Shown here: positions 31,361 to 40,740 of the stretch, in pieces | Layout of the letters: each line of letters starts with the position of its first letter | How positions within the stretch are numbered: the stretch's first letter is position 1 | Assembly (NCBI RefSeq): GCF_002259415.1 | Contig: NZ_NPFY01000006.1 | Coordinates: 62,001-126,000 of the forward strand | Reading direction: 5' to 3' | From: Rhodococcus sp. 14-2470-1b | GTDB taxonomy: Bacteria > Actinomycetota > Actinomycetes > Mycobacteriales > Mycobacteriaceae | DNA length: 64,000 nucleotides | Position numbers and translations under genes: made by a program | The notes under the pieces: generated by a model | What the model was told of the DNA's origin: nothing | The model's database searches: none | What the model saw: the letters and a program-made list of their open reading frames with translations, nothing else

Positions 31361-32587
31361 TCACGAGTACCAGGTCGGCTGCGGCAACTCGCCCGTCAGC
31401 ACCCATCGACCGACCTCGCGGCGCTTGTATGCGACCGGATCGTGCAGCGTGTGGGTGCGGACGTTGCGCCAGAAACGATCGAATCCGTACTTGCTCGCCG
31501 TCGCTCGGGCACCGAGAGCCTCGAACACCGTCGAGGTGATCTCGAGCGACACCTCGGTGGCACGCGCCTTCACCGCAGCGACGCGCACCTCGTGGTCGCC
31601 GCGCTCTTCCGCCGTCACATCCCACGCGTTGTCGTGGATCTGCTGCGCTTCCAACGCAACTGCGTCGGCCAGCGCTTCCACCGCCCACAGCTTGGACGTC
31701 AGGTCACCGTAGATGTCGATGATGTACGGCTCGTCGACCGCCTTGTCGACGGTGCTGTGCAGCCACGCTCGCGTCTTGTCCTTGGTGTACGACGCCGCTT
31801 CCTCCAAAGCGCCGCGAGCGATGCCGAGGTAGAAGTTGACGAACACCAGCTGAATCGTCGGCACGTTCAACGTGTTGTAGACCCGCGGCTGGAACTGCTT
31901 GTCGACGAATCCCGCCGCACTCGCCCAGTCGACGCGCACCTTGTCGATGGTGACGCTGCCACTCTCGGTCTGACGCTGGCCGATGTTGTCCCAGTCGTCG
32001 TGAAACGTCAAACCCTCGATGTTCGACGGCACAATAGCGAAGACGTGCGCGTCACTACCCGTCAGTGCGCCTTCGAGGACCGTCACGTCGGAGACGCGAC
32101 TGCCCGTCGAGAAGGACTTCGCCCCCTCGAAGACGATGGTGTCGCCCTCGTCGGTGACGGCGACGTCGTTGTCACGCGGATTGACGGCGCCCCCGAAGAA
32201 CCACTTGTTCTTCGTCGCATCGGCCTCGACCGCCTCGATCTGCTCCTTCGTGCCGACGAGCCGCGCAGCCCAGAACCACAGCAGGTGGTAGCCGAGCAGC
32301 TGGCCGATCGACCCGTCGGCCGCAGAGACACGACGAATCACCTGGTACGCCGTCGGCCAATCCTGACCCGCTCCGCCGTGCTCGACCGGCCCCAGCAACG
32401 TGACGAGCCCAGCATCCTTCAGCAGCTGCACCTCGGCGTGCGGAGCCTGATGGCCCTTGTCGCGAGCAACAGCGTCGACGGCAAGCAGCTGCGCCACCTC
32501 GCCCGCCCGAGCAATCCAGCCCTCGGCGGACGTCGGCGCATCAGGCCAGTCCTTGGTCAGTGCACTGCGATTTTCCGTGGTTGTCAT
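31361..32587 (-). CDS. DszC/SfnB-like flavin monooxygenase (acyl-CoA dehydrogenase fold)
   Basis: This 408-residue protein has the acyl-CoA dehydrogenase fold used by flavin monooxygenases such as DszC (dibenzothiophene) and SfnB. Segments such as GYHLLWFWAARLVG, WDNIGQRQTESGS and the C-terminal YGFDRFWRNVRTHTLHDPVAYK resemble DszC closely. The substrate is likely an organosulfur compound that enters the SfnG step. The ATG at 32587 was chosen because the frame upstream is not family-like; there is no clear ribosome site, so a leaderless mRNA is possible. Confidence 0.8.
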   Translation of the reverse strand: MTTTENRSALTKDWPDAPTSAEGWIARAGEVAQLLAVDAVARDKGHQAPHAEVQLLKDAGLVTLLGPVEHGGAGQDWPTAYQVIRRVSAADGSIGQLLGYHLLWFWAARLVGTKEQIEAVEADATKNKWFFGGAVNPRDNDVAVTDEGDTIVFEGAKSFSTGSRVSDVTVLEGALTGSDAHVFAIVPSNIEGLTFHDDWDNIGQRQTESGSVTIDKVRVDWASAAGFVDKQFQPRVYNTLNVPTIQLVFVNFYLGIARGALEEAASYTKDKTRAWLHSTVDKAVDEPYIIDIYGDLTSKLWAVEALADAVALEAQQIHDNAWDVTAEERGDHEVRVAAVKARATEVSLEITSTVFEALGARATASKYGFDRFWRNVRTHTLHDPVAYKRREVGRWVLTGELPQPTWYS

Positions 32588-32740
32588 TGGGCAAGTGAAA
32601 CTGTTACGCGGAGTAATGAACACATTTCGCATCACGATGATTCTGAGAACTTCACATCCCTTCGGCATCGATGGCCCGCGGCAACGGCCAGACAGATGCC
32701 ATGTGACATCGATGCCGGAAGGACAACCCGAAACAGCACG

Positions 32741-32774
32741 AAAAAGCCCGCCGGCACTAGCTCCCGGCGGGCTT
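32741..32774 (-). terminator. Intrinsic terminator after sucD
   Basis: An 11-bp stem AAGCCCGCCGG/CCGGCGGGCTT (32744-32754 with 32764-32774) has a 9-base loop and is followed on the minus strand by TTTTT. It ends sucC-sucD 16 bp past the sucD stop. Confidence 0.92.
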
Positions 32775-32789
32775 CGTTCGAGCTGAAAC

Positions 32790-33701
32790 TTACTTCACGG
32801 AGAGCGATTCCAGGATTTCGCGTGCGAGAGCAGCGGTTTCGGACGGCGTCTTGCCGACCTTGACGCCTGCGGCCTCGAGTGCGTCCTTCTTCGCCTGGGC
32901 CGTGCCCGAGGAGCCGGAGACGATGGCGCCTGCGTGGCCCATGGTCTTGCCCTCGGGAGCGGTGAAGCCTGCGACGTAGCCGACGACCGGCTTGGTGACG
33001 TTGGCCTTGATGTAGTCGGCTGCGCGCTCTTCTGCGTCGCCGCCGATTTCACCGATCATGACGATGAGCTTGGTCTCGGGGTCCGCTTCGAATGCCTCGA
33101 TGGCGTCGATGTGCGTGGTGCCGATGACCGGGTCTCCGCCGATGCCGATGGCCGTCGAGAAGCCGAAGTCGCGGAGCTCGAACATCATCTGGTAGGTCAG
33201 CGTGCCGGACTTCGAGACCAGGCCGATGGGGCCGGTGCCGGAGATGTTGGCAGGCGTGATGCCGACGAGAGCTTCACCGGGGGTGATGATTCCGGGGCAG
33301 TTCGGGCCGATGATGCGGGTCTTCTTGCCCTTCTCCACGTTGTAGGCCCACGCGTATGCGGAGTCCTGCACGGGGATGCCTTCGGTGATGACGACGAGCA
33401 GCGGGATCTCCGCGTCGATCGCTTCGACGATGGCGTCCTTGGAGAATGCGGGCGGAACGAACGCAATGGACACGTCGGCGCCGGTCTTCTCGATTGCCTC
33501 GGCAACCGAACCGAAGACGGGGAGCTCGATGTCGTTGCCCTGGGCGTCGACGTGCTTGACCGTGGTGCCGGCCTTGCGTGCGTTGACACCGCCCACGACG
33601 TTGGTGCCTGCCTTGAGCATCAGGGCGGTGTGCTTGGTGCCTTCGCCGCCGGTGATGCCCTGGACGATGACCTTGTTGTCCTTGTTCAGAAAGATAGACA
33701 T
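32790..33701 (-). CDS. sucD: Succinyl-CoA ligase alpha subunit
   Basis: This 303-residue subunit binds CoA and carries the phosphohistidine (His256 in [10 protein letters not shown]). The CoA-binding fold begins [15 protein letters not shown], and [12 protein letters not shown] lies near 132. With SucC it makes ATP or GTP from succinyl-CoA in the TCA cycle. It starts 8 bp after the sucC stop. Confidence 0.97.
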   Translation of the reverse strand: MSIFLNKDNKVIVQGITGGEGTKHTALMLKAGTNVVGGVNARKAGTTVKHVDAQGNDIELPVFGSVAEAIEKTGADVSIAFVPPAFSKDAIVEAIDAEIPLLVVITEGIPVQDSAYAWAYNVEKGKKTRIIGPNCPGIITPGEALVGITPANISGTGPIGLVSKSGTLTYQMMFELRDFGFSTAIGIGGDPVIGTTHIDAIEAFEADPETKLIVMIGEIGGDAEERAADYIKANVTKPVVGYVAGFTAPEGKTMGHAGAIVSGSSGTAQAKKDALEAAGVKVGKTPSETAALAREILESLSVK

Positions 33702-33709
33702 GGTTTCCT

Positions 33710-34873
33710 CTACTTCGCTGCCAGCTCGGCGGCCTTGTCGGCGCCTTCATCCATGGTTCCGGCGAGCGTCACCAGCGGGTGCGCGGCGTCGGCGAGAATC
33801 TTGCGTCCCTCTTCGACCTTGTTGCCGTCGAGACGAACCACGAGCGGCTTGTTGGCGTCGTCGCCCAGCTTCTTCAGTGCGCCGACGATGCCGTTGGCCA
33901 CTGCGTCGCAGGCGGTGATTCCGCCGAAGACGTTGACGAACACGCTCTTGACCTGCTCGTCGCCGAGGATGACGTCGAGGCCTGCGGCCATGACCTCAGC
34001 CGAGGCGCCGCCACCGATGTCGAGGAAGTTGGCAGGCTTGACGCCGCCGTGTGCCTCGCCTGCGTATGCGACGACGTCGAGGGTCGACATGACGAGTCCG
34101 GCACCGTTACCGATGATGCCGACCTGTCCGTCGAGCTTGACGTAGTTGAGGTCGTTCTCCTTGGCCTTGGCCTCGAGAGGATCGGCAGCGTCCTTGTCCT
34201 CGAAGTCGGCGTGGCCGGCCTGACGGAAGTCTGCGTTGGCGTCGAGCGTCACCTTGCCGTCGAGGGCGAGGATCTGGTCGTCCGGGGTGCGAACCAGCGG
34301 GTTGACCTCGACCAGGAGAGCGTCTTCCTTGATGAAGACCTCCCACAGCTTCTGGATGGTCACCGCAGCGGCGTCGAGCACCTCGGCGGGCAGCTTGCCC
34401 TTCTCGGCGATGTCACGAGCAAAAGCAAGGTCGACGCCCTTGACGGCATCGACCGGGATACGTGCGAGTGCGTCGGGGTTCTCCTCCGCCGTCACCTCGA
34501 TTTCGACTCCACCTTCGACCGAACACATCGCCAGGTAGGTGCGGTTGGTGCGGTCGAGCAGGAAGGAGATGTAGTACTCCTCGGCGATGTCGGAGGCTTC
34601 TGCAACGAGAAGCTTCTTGACGACGTGGCCCTTGATGTCGAGGCCGAGAATCGACTCGGCGTTCTCGGTGGCTGCTGCAACGTCCTTGGAGTACTTGACG
34701 CCGCCGGCCTTGCCTCGGCCGCCGACCTTGACCTGCGCCTTGACCATTACTGGCTTGCCGATTTCTTCGGCAATTTCTGTTGCTCCTGCGACCGTGTCCG
34801 TGACACGACCGGCGGAGGTGGGTACGCCATGCTTGGCGAACAATTCCTTCGCCTGGTATTCGAAGAGATCCAT
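33710..34873 (-). CDS. sucC: Succinyl-CoA ligase beta subunit
   Basis: This 387-residue subunit has an ATP-grasp domain ([35 protein letters not shown]) and a C-terminal ligase domain with [12 protein letters not shown] and [10 protein letters not shown]. It supplies nucleotide binding and specificity. The ATG at 34873 is the family start; an upstream extension is unrelated. It is cotranscribed with sucD. Confidence 0.97.
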   Translation of the reverse strand: MDLFEYQAKELFAKHGVPTSAGRVTDTVAGATEIAEEIGKPVMVKAQVKVGGRGKAGGVKYSKDVAAATENAESILGLDIKGHVVKKLLVAEASDIAEEYYISFLLDRTNRTYLAMCSVEGGVEIEVTAEENPDALARIPVDAVKGVDLAFARDIAEKGKLPAEVLDAAAVTIQKLWEVFIKEDALLVEVNPLVRTPDDQILALDGKVTLDANADFRQAGHADFEDKDAADPLEAKAKENDLNYVKLDGQVGIIGNGAGLVMSTLDVVAYAGEAHGGVKPANFLDIGGGASAEVMAAGLDVILGDEQVKSVFVNVFGGITACDAVANGIVGALKKLGDDANKPLVVRLDGNKVEEGRKILADAAHPLVTLAGTMDEGADKAAELAAK

Positions 34874-35020
34874 CAGCTCACCGTCTCGTCTACGTTGACT
34901 GCCCGCTCCAGGGGTGTGAGCGGGTCCGATCACCGACTTTATCCACGTGCTCCGACGCCGTTACGCCCGGCCAGATGGTATGTGGTCTATCTCACCGAGG
35001 AGGTAGGTGTGTCCTGCGCC

Positions 35021-36829
35021 TCACTTACGGGCACTGCCGACCGAAAGTAGCGCTGCCACAGCAAGTATCACCACGCCGACGACCCCTACCAGCAGCCCCG
35101 CCCCGAGCGAGGCGTCGACCGATCGCCCGTTCGTCAGCGGCCAACCGAGCAGATGGACAGTTGTCGCGACCACGCAACCGAGAAGAAGTGCAGCCCCACG
35201 AGCCGGACGCGACCTGGACGCCACGACGGCCGCAACGAGAATCGTCGACGCCGACGCGGCCTGCCCCCAGGCGTCCCATCCCCACCCTTCGGCGCCCCAG
35301 GGAACACCGAGGAGCGACGGGGCGGACACATCGGTCCCGGAATACAGGGGGAGGGCGTACGAGATGGCTGTGACGACTCCACCGACGAGGGCCACGACGC
35401 CGACAGTCCTGTCCGAGCGCACGTCGGAGGTATCGACGTCGTCGCGCTCGGCGCTGCCCGCCAACAGCACGGCTCCGGCGCACACGACAGCGAGGACGGC
35501 ACCGACGGCCGTGGCTGCGCCACCCACACCGAGTCCGACGCCGTCGATGTCCGAGGCGAGGACTGCTGCCTGCAGCACTCCTGCCGACGCGGAGACTGCG
35601 GCGACAGCCAGGACGCCGACGGCTGGCCTGACGACCGCCGCGAACAGCGAGAAGAACAGCGGGATGGACGCGACGACCAGGACGAACCCGGCAACGAGGG
35701 CTACACGAGTGGCGAGCACGTCTGGCTCCGGCAGCCCGGCCGGGACATCGAGAACCGGCAGGAACGCGCCTGCGCCGACGAGAACACCCGCCAGAACACC
35801 CGTTGCCCCTGCCAGTGCATGCCAGCGCATGAAGTGCGCCGAACCGTCCAGCTCGCCCCTCGCGACGGGACCGCCTGCCGAGGCCCGATCCCGTATCGCC
35901 GACGCCGGCAGAGCCGCGAGTGCGATCACGATCAGTGCGACACCTGCAACGGAGCCGATCCAACTCCCCCCGGAGACCCCGATGTTCGGCCCGGAGCTCT
36001 CTCCGGCCATCACCCGCGCGCCGAATACCCCGCCGACGCCGAGGCCTGCGCCGAGCATGCTGCCTGCGGCAACCGTCGGCGAGATAGACGCGAGTGCCGC
36101 CGACACGACTATCACCACCGCACAAGCGAGGACGCCCGACCCGACAGCAGTCGCCCACGGAGATTCGACGACCGCGCGGATCAGCACGATCGAGTCCGTC
36201 GAGACGTAGGGAACCGCGAACAGGGCGGCGGCGGCAGAGATCGCGGCGAGCACGGCCAGTACCGAGAGCGCGCCACCGATGCGAACCGCGGACGCGCGGC
36301 CCGTGAAATCGGTTCGCGACGAGATGCCGTATCCGTCGTCGTACGACGCCCTGCCGATTGCGACGAGACCGAACACTCCCCCGACCACGGCGACAGCATG
36401 CGAAGCGAGGACGAAGTAGGCACCGAGGCTCGGCGTCAGTGCCTCCGCGGTAGTCGGCCTCAGTAGTTCCAGTCTGTTCGCATCGATCGGCGACGCCAGC
36501 AGTCCCACGTCGAGAACTGCGAGGCCGACCGAGATCGCGCCGAACCCTGCCGTGAGAGCACCCGCCAGCGCCGGCCTGGCGATGACCGTGAGGATCGCGA
36601 GTACGGCCACCACGACGACCGGGGCGACGGACAGCACTTCCGCCGTGAACACACCCGCTCCCGGCCCGTCCGAGGTCGACGAGGTTGTCTCCATCGCCAT
36701 CGAGGCCAGCCCGAGGAGGGCCGCCGTCGAGACGAGTCCAGTCGCGGTCAGAGCAGCGCCGCGGGCCGACGGGCCGGACTGCGGGCGTGCGGAAATCATC
36801 TGTGGTGACGCATGCGGGGAGGTAGCCAC
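35021..36829 (-). CDS. Large polytopic membrane protein of unknown function
   Basis: This protein of about 602 residues is made almost entirely of hydrophobic Ala/Val/Gly-rich segments; I count roughly fourteen to sixteen helices with short loops. There are no motifs that I recognise. The gene is placed between sucC and an M23 peptidase gene transcribed divergently. The start is uncertain: GTG 36829 (MATSPHAS) and ATG 36799 (MISARPQ) are both plausible, and the longer frame crosses the CRP-like site and promoter of the M23 gene. High GC makes several antisense frames long, but only this one reads as a membrane protein. Confidence 0.72.
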   Translation of the reverse strand: MATSPHASPQMISARPQSGPSARGAALTATGLVSTAALLGLASMAMETTSSTSDGPGAGVFTAEVLSVAPVVVVAVLAILTVIARPALAGALTAGFGAISVGLAVLDVGLLASPIDANRLELLRPTTAEALTPSLGAYFVLASHAVAVVGGVFGLVAIGRASYDDGYGISSRTDFTGRASAVRIGGALSVLAVLAAISAAAALFAVPYVSTDSIVLIRAVVESPWATAVGSGVLACAVVIVVSAALASISPTVAAGSMLGAGLGVGGVFGARVMAGESSGPNIGVSGGSWIGSVAGVALIVIALAALPASAIRDRASAGGPVARGELDGSAHFMRWHALAGATGVLAGVLVGAGAFLPVLDVPAGLPEPDVLATRVALVAGFVLVVASIPLFFSLFAAVVRPAVGVLAVAAVSASAGVLQAAVLASDIDGVGLGVGGAATAVGAVLAVVCAGAVLLAGSAERDDVDTSDVRSDRTVGVVALVGGVVTAISYALPLYSGTDVSAPSLLGVPWGAEGWGWDAWGQAASASTILVAAVVASRSRPARGAALLLGCVVATTVHLLGWPLTNGRSVDASLGAGLLVGVVGVVILAVAALLSVGSARK

Positions 36830-36973
36830 GCCTGTCGACGCTATCGGTCGGCGGACGATGGACGGCAGAGCACGCGCCGTAGGATTTCGGCGGATGCGTT
36901 TCGGTAACGGCGCCGTGGGTATTGCACCGCTGTCCGGGATCACAGGCGATCTCGGCAAAAGCCCTGCTCGGCT

Positions 36974-36989
36974 TGTGAGCCATCTCACA
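36974..36989. promoter_or_regulatory. CRP/GlxR-type box
   Basis: TGTGA-GCCATC-TCACA matches the CRP/GlxR consensus TGTGA-N6-TCACA exactly. If the M23 transcript starts near 37023 (7 bases past TAACTT at 37011-37016), the centre is at -41.5, the standard class II activator position. Confidence 0.75.
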
Positions 36990-37010
36990 TATCCCCGCGG
37001 GAAAGCCGAT

Positions 37011-37094
37011 TAACTTGCGCGCCCTGCAATCGTTTCGTTACCGTCTGCCGAGTCTTAAGTCACGAGCAGATCACGGAACGGAGGTCGCAGGGTC
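37011..37094 (+). promoter_or_regulatory. Promoter -10 and foldable leader of M23 gene
   Basis: TAACTT (37011-37016) is a fair -10. The leader would begin close to CCCTGC (37022-37027), which pairs with GCAGGG (37087-37092) just before the TTG start. Inner complementarity lies around CCGTCTGC and GCAGATCACGG. The GGAGG ribosome site (37080-37084) lies inside the closed structure. I do not recognise a known riboswitch class. Confidence 0.45.
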
Positions 37095-38180
37095 TTGTCG
37101 CAACACCGCGCGTCCTTCACCACCAGTCGGTTCGTCAAACCGGCCGCGGCTGTTGAAACCGCACCCACGGTGTACTCGACCCAGACCAGCTGGGAAGCCG
37201 ACAGTTACGAATCGTCGGACATCCAGTCCGCGTCGGATCTCCAGGCCAACGGCTACGACTACTTCGCGAGCAATTACGGCTCTGCCGAGAGCTACCACGA
37301 CAGCGAGTTGCACAGCACTCCCGATGTCGAGGTTCCGGCAGGGCCTTCCGTCGTTTCCGGGCCTTCCGCGGACGTCATCGCAGCGGACGAGATCACCGTG
37401 TCTCGTCGACGCGGTGCTCACCGCATCCCGACGCCTCCCACCGCACTGAAGGGGCGTGCAGCGGTGCTCGCCGTCGCCGCCGGTGCCGTGGTTGCAGCAG
37501 GGCAGGCGGTCATCGATCACGGTCCCGCGACGCCGAGCACTTCCGAGGAAGTAGCACTCGCTGCCGGTGCAGCACCCGCAGCCCCCGGCATCGCAGCGAC
37601 TGCCGTCCCGCAGGCCGCCGGTTTCGCCGCTGACACCACAACGGACGTTGCCCCCTCGTCGGCCCCGCAAATCCTCAACGTTGCCAACCCGGTGGATCTG
37701 AGCCAGTTCAACGACCTGCTCGCCAAGGGCCAGCGGTTCAGCGAAGAGCGCGCCGCACGCGAGGCTGCTGCTCGACGGCCACTGTTCGTACTCCCCGCGC
37801 TCGGGACGTACACCTCCAACTTCGGTCAGCGCTGGGGCGTTCTGCACGCAGGCGTCGACATTGCGAACGCCATCGGAACTCCGATCCTCGCGGTCGCCGA
37901 CGGCAAGGTCATCGATGCAGGCCCCGCGTCCGGCTTCGGCATGTGGGTTCGCCTGCAGCACGCAGACGGCACCATCACCGTCTACGGACACATCGACAGT
38001 GCCACGGTCAGCGTCGGCCAGGAAGTCATGGCAGGCGACCAGATCGCTCGCATGGGCAACCGCGGCTTCTCCACCGGCCCTCACCTCCACTTCGAGGTTC
38101 ACCTGCCCGGCGAGAACAAGATCGATCCTCTCCCCTGGCTCGCGTCCCGAGGCATCGGCCTCGGACCCGAGATGGACTGA
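37095..38180 (+). CDS. M23-family peptidoglycan endopeptidase, membrane-anchored
   Basis: This 361-residue protein has a polar N-terminal tail, a membrane helix or uncleaved signal at about 119-140 and a C-terminal LytM/M23 domain (about 228-350). The zinc ligands are present: His251 and Asp255 (HAGVDIAN) and His332 of GPHLHFE, with the catalytic His330 and His299 in YGHID. It should cleave peptidoglycan cross-links outside the membrane. The start is TTG at 37095 with GGAGG 10 bases upstream. Position matches M. tuberculosis Rv0950c. Control by a CRP-type box and a structured leader is likely. Confidence 0.88.
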   Translation: MSQHRASFTTSRFVKPAAAVETAPTVYSTQTSWEADSYESSDIQSASDLQANGYDYFASNYGSAESYHDSELHSTPDVEVPAGPSVVSGPSADVIAADEITVSRRRGAHRIPTPPTALKGRAAVLAVAAGAVVAAGQAVIDHGPATPSTSEEVALAAGAAPAAPGIAATAVPQAAGFAADTTTDVAPSSAPQILNVANPVDLSQFNDLLAKGQRFSEERAAREAAARRPLFVLPALGTYTSNFGQRWGVLHAGVDIANAIGTPILAVADGKVIDAGPASGFGMWVRLQHADGTITVYGHIDSATVSVGQEVMAGDQIARMGNRGFSTGPHLHFEVHLPGENKIDPLPWLASRGIGLGPEMD

Positions 38181-38224
38181 GAACTCCAGCTCCCTCTTCC
38201 GGCCTACCGGCCCGGTGAAACGTA

Positions 38225-38256
38225 CAGCCGCACACCGATTTCTCGGTGCGCGGCTG
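38225..38256. terminator. Bidirectional terminator M23 / pcrA
   Basis: A 14-base stem with one mismatch (38225-38238 with 38243-38256) and a 4-base TTTC loop lies between the convergent M23 and pcrA genes. Confidence 0.85.
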
Positions 38257-38265
38257 TTCTACTAC

Positions 38266-40740
38266 TCAGAGCTTGGTCATCGGAACGCCGCCGATGAGCA
38301 TCATCTTCACTCGCCCCGACGTACCGAAATCCACGAGAACCATGGCCGACGTGCCCGAGCCCGTGGATTCCAGAACCGTTCCGAGACCGTACTTGTCGTG
38401 ATTCACCCGGTCTCCCACCGCGAGCACGAGAGTGTTATTGCGTGCGCGTGCGGCACCGAAACTCGGCGACGACTGCTGCCCGCGTCGGTCTCCGAATCCC
38501 CCGCCGCCGCCGAAGCCACCACTACCGAAACCGCCGCCCCCGAAGCCACCCGGCCGGGCGCGGCCGCCGCCGATCGACCGTCCGCCGACACCGGGGTCCT
38601 CCCGCTTCCAGTCGATGAGGGACTGCGGAATCTCCTGGAGGAATCGTGATTCCGGGTTGTTGATCGGCTGCCCCCAGGCGGACCGCATGATGGCGCGAGT
38701 GACGTACAGACGGTGACGCGCACGCGTGATGCCCACGTAGGCGAGGCGTCGTTCCTCGGACAACTCCGCTGGGTCGCCGAGCGCACGCATGTGCGGGAAT
38801 TGGCCGTCCTCCCAGCCGGTCACGAAGACCACCGGGAATTCGAGGCCCTTGGCCGTGTGCAGCGTCATCAAGGTGACGACGCCGGTGCCGGAATCTGGAA
38901 TCTGATCGGTGTCCGCGACAAGTGACACCCGCTCGAGAAACGCAGCGAGGGAGCCCGGCTCGGGAGTACCTTCCTCGACGTCCACCTCGTCGTCGGAGTC
39001 TGCTTCGGTTTCGGCATCGGCTTCGGCTTCGAGAGCGGCGAGGTTACGCGCCTCGGACGTGAATTCCCGTGCCACGCTGACGAGCTCGTTGAGGTTGTCC
39101 AGACGGGCACCGTCCTGAGGATCACTGCTCGCCTCCAGTTCGGCGCGGTATCCCGTGCGGTCCAGAACAGCCTCGACCACGTCACCGATATCGGCGATGT
39201 CGTTGCCGTCGTCGTCGGTGGTGCCCAGCACATCCCGGAGTTCGTCCAGCAGTTCCAGGAACTGCGCGATGAGCTTCTGCGAGCGAGAGTTGAGCAACGC
39301 AACCTTGCCGTCGGCGGCGTCGTGCAGAGCTTTGGAGAAACTGATGTCCCGCTGCTCGGCGTGAACGGCCACGCATGCCTCGGCGCGGTCGCCGATTCCC
39401 CGGCGCGGAGTGTTGAGAATGCGTCGCATGCTGACCGTGTCGTCCTCGTTGGACAGCACCCGCAGGTACGCGACCATGTCGCGGACTTCCTTGCGCTCGT
39501 AGAAGCGGACACCGCCCACCACCTTGTATGGCAGGCCGAGCCTGATGAAGATCTCCTCCAGCGCACGTGACGAGTTGTTGGTGCGGTAGAAGACCGCCAC
39601 CTCGTCGTAGCGGACGTCGTGGTTGTCGACCAGACGGTCGATCTCCGACGCCACGAACGACGCCTCGTCGTGCTCGTTGTCCGCGACGTACCCGACGATG
39701 AGCTCACCCTCGCCGGAGTCCGTCCACAGCTTCTTGTCCCGCCTGCCGGTGTTGCGCGAGATGACGGAGTTGGCGGCCGACAGAATGTTCTGGGTCGACC
39801 GGTAGTTCTGCTCGAGCAGGATGGTGGTGGCGTCGGGGTAGTCGCGCTCGAATTCCTCGATGTTGCGGATGGTCGCGCCGCGGAACGCGTAGATCGACTG
39901 ATCCGCGTCACCGACGACGCAGAGCTCACCGGGAGCGACCGCGCCCTCGAGGGCACCGTCGGAGTCCTCACGACCCACCAGTTCCCGTACGAGCATGTAC
40001 TGCGCATGGTTCGTGTCCTGGTACTCGTCGACCAGGACGTGCCGGAACCGTCGACGGTAGTACTCCGCGACCTGAGGAAAGGCCTGCAGCAGACCGACGG
40101 TTTCACCGATGAGGTCGTCGAAGTCCATGGCGTTGGCCGCCCGGAGTCTCTGCTGATAGATGCCGTAGACCTGGGCGACGAGCTTCGGGAGCTCCACCAT
40201 CTGCTTCTCCGCGTCCGCGGCTGCGTCCTCGGGCCCGATGAGCTCGTTCTTGAGATTGGAGATCGCTGTCGAGAGCAATCTCGCCGAGAACTTCTTGGTG
40301 TCGATCTGCAGATCCTTCGAGATCATCGTCAGCAGGCGACGCGAGTCGTCGGCGTCGTAGATCGAGAAGTTGGAGTTGAGGCCGGGCAGCAACGACGCCT
40401 GATTGCGCAGGATCCGCACACAGCTCGAGTGGAACGTCGAAACCCACATGCTGTTGGCACGCGGACCGACGAGTCCCGCGACGCGCTCACGCATCTCGGC
40501 GGCGGCCTTGTTGGTGAACGTGATGGCCAGAACCTGGCCGGGCCCCACGCCGCGCTCGGCAAGCAGATACGCAATACGGCGAGTGAGCACCGCAGTTTTC
40601 CCCGACCCGGCGCCTGCAACGATCAACAGCGGAGACCCCGAATGCACGACGGCCTGACGCTGCTGCGGGTTGAGACCCTCCAACAGCGTTTCGGACCTGG
40701 ATTTTCCGGGGGCTGGTACCGCAGTGAGGTTCGTGTTCAT
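38266..40740 (-). CDS. pcrA: UvrD/PcrA-type DNA helicase
   Basis: This is an 824-residue superfamily 1A helicase. It shows the Q-motif (LNPQQRQAV, 23-31), Walker A AGAGSGKT (42-49), motif II VDEYQDTNHAQY near 235, motif III GDADQSIYAFRGA and motif VI VGITRARHRLYVT. A glycine-rich linker near 735-770 joins a C-terminal Tudor-like segment (GDRVNHDKYGLGTV) that in PcrA/UvrD contacts RNA polymerase. It acts in nucleotide excision repair and replication-transcription conflict. It corresponds to UvrD1 of mycobacteria and has an acidic insertion around 600-625. Confidence 0.95.
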   Translation of the reverse strand: MNTNLTAVPAPGKSRSETLLEGLNPQQRQAVVHSGSPLLIVAGAGSGKTAVLTRRIAYLLAERGVGPGQVLAITFTNKAAAEMRERVAGLVGPRANSMWVSTFHSSCVRILRNQASLLPGLNSNFSIYDADDSRRLLTMISKDLQIDTKKFSARLLSTAISNLKNELIGPEDAAADAEKQMVELPKLVAQVYGIYQQRLRAANAMDFDDLIGETVGLLQAFPQVAEYYRRRFRHVLVDEYQDTNHAQYMLVRELVGREDSDGALEGAVAPGELCVVGDADQSIYAFRGATIRNIEEFERDYPDATTILLEQNYRSTQNILSAANSVISRNTGRRDKKLWTDSGEGELIVGYVADNEHDEASFVASEIDRLVDNHDVRYDEVAVFYRTNNSSRALEEIFIRLGLPYKVVGGVRFYERKEVRDMVAYLRVLSNEDDTVSMRRILNTPRRGIGDRAEACVAVHAEQRDISFSKALHDAADGKVALLNSRSQKLIAQFLELLDELRDVLGTTDDDGNDIADIGDVVEAVLDRTGYRAELEASSDPQDGARLDNLNELVSVAREFTSEARNLAALEAEADAETEADSDDEVDVEEGTPEPGSLAAFLERVSLVADTDQIPDSGTGVVTLMTLHTAKGLEFPVVFVTGWEDGQFPHMRALGDPAELSEERRLAYVGITRARHRLYVTRAIMRSAWGQPINNPESRFLQEIPQSLIDWKREDPGVGGRSIGGGRARPGGFGGGGFGSGGFGGGGGFGDRRGQQSSPSFGAARARNNTLVLAVGDRVNHDKYGLGTVLESTGSGTSAMVLVDFGTSGRVKMMLIGGVPMTKL

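Noticed and set aside
35153..36466. Long plus-strand frame antisense to the membrane-protein gene
   Set aside because: Composition is Arg/Asp-rich, typical of antisense in high-GC DNA; no ribosome site or family.
35025..36983. Long second minus-strand frame over the membrane-protein gene
   Set aside because: It is Arg/Gly-rich without any domain pattern and is the one-base-shifted shadow of the hydrophobic frame at 35021-36829.
38495..38580. Glycine-rich repeats in pcrA as a repeat element
   Set aside because: They are low-complexity codons for the Gly-rich linker seen in actinobacterial PcrA, not a DNA repeat.
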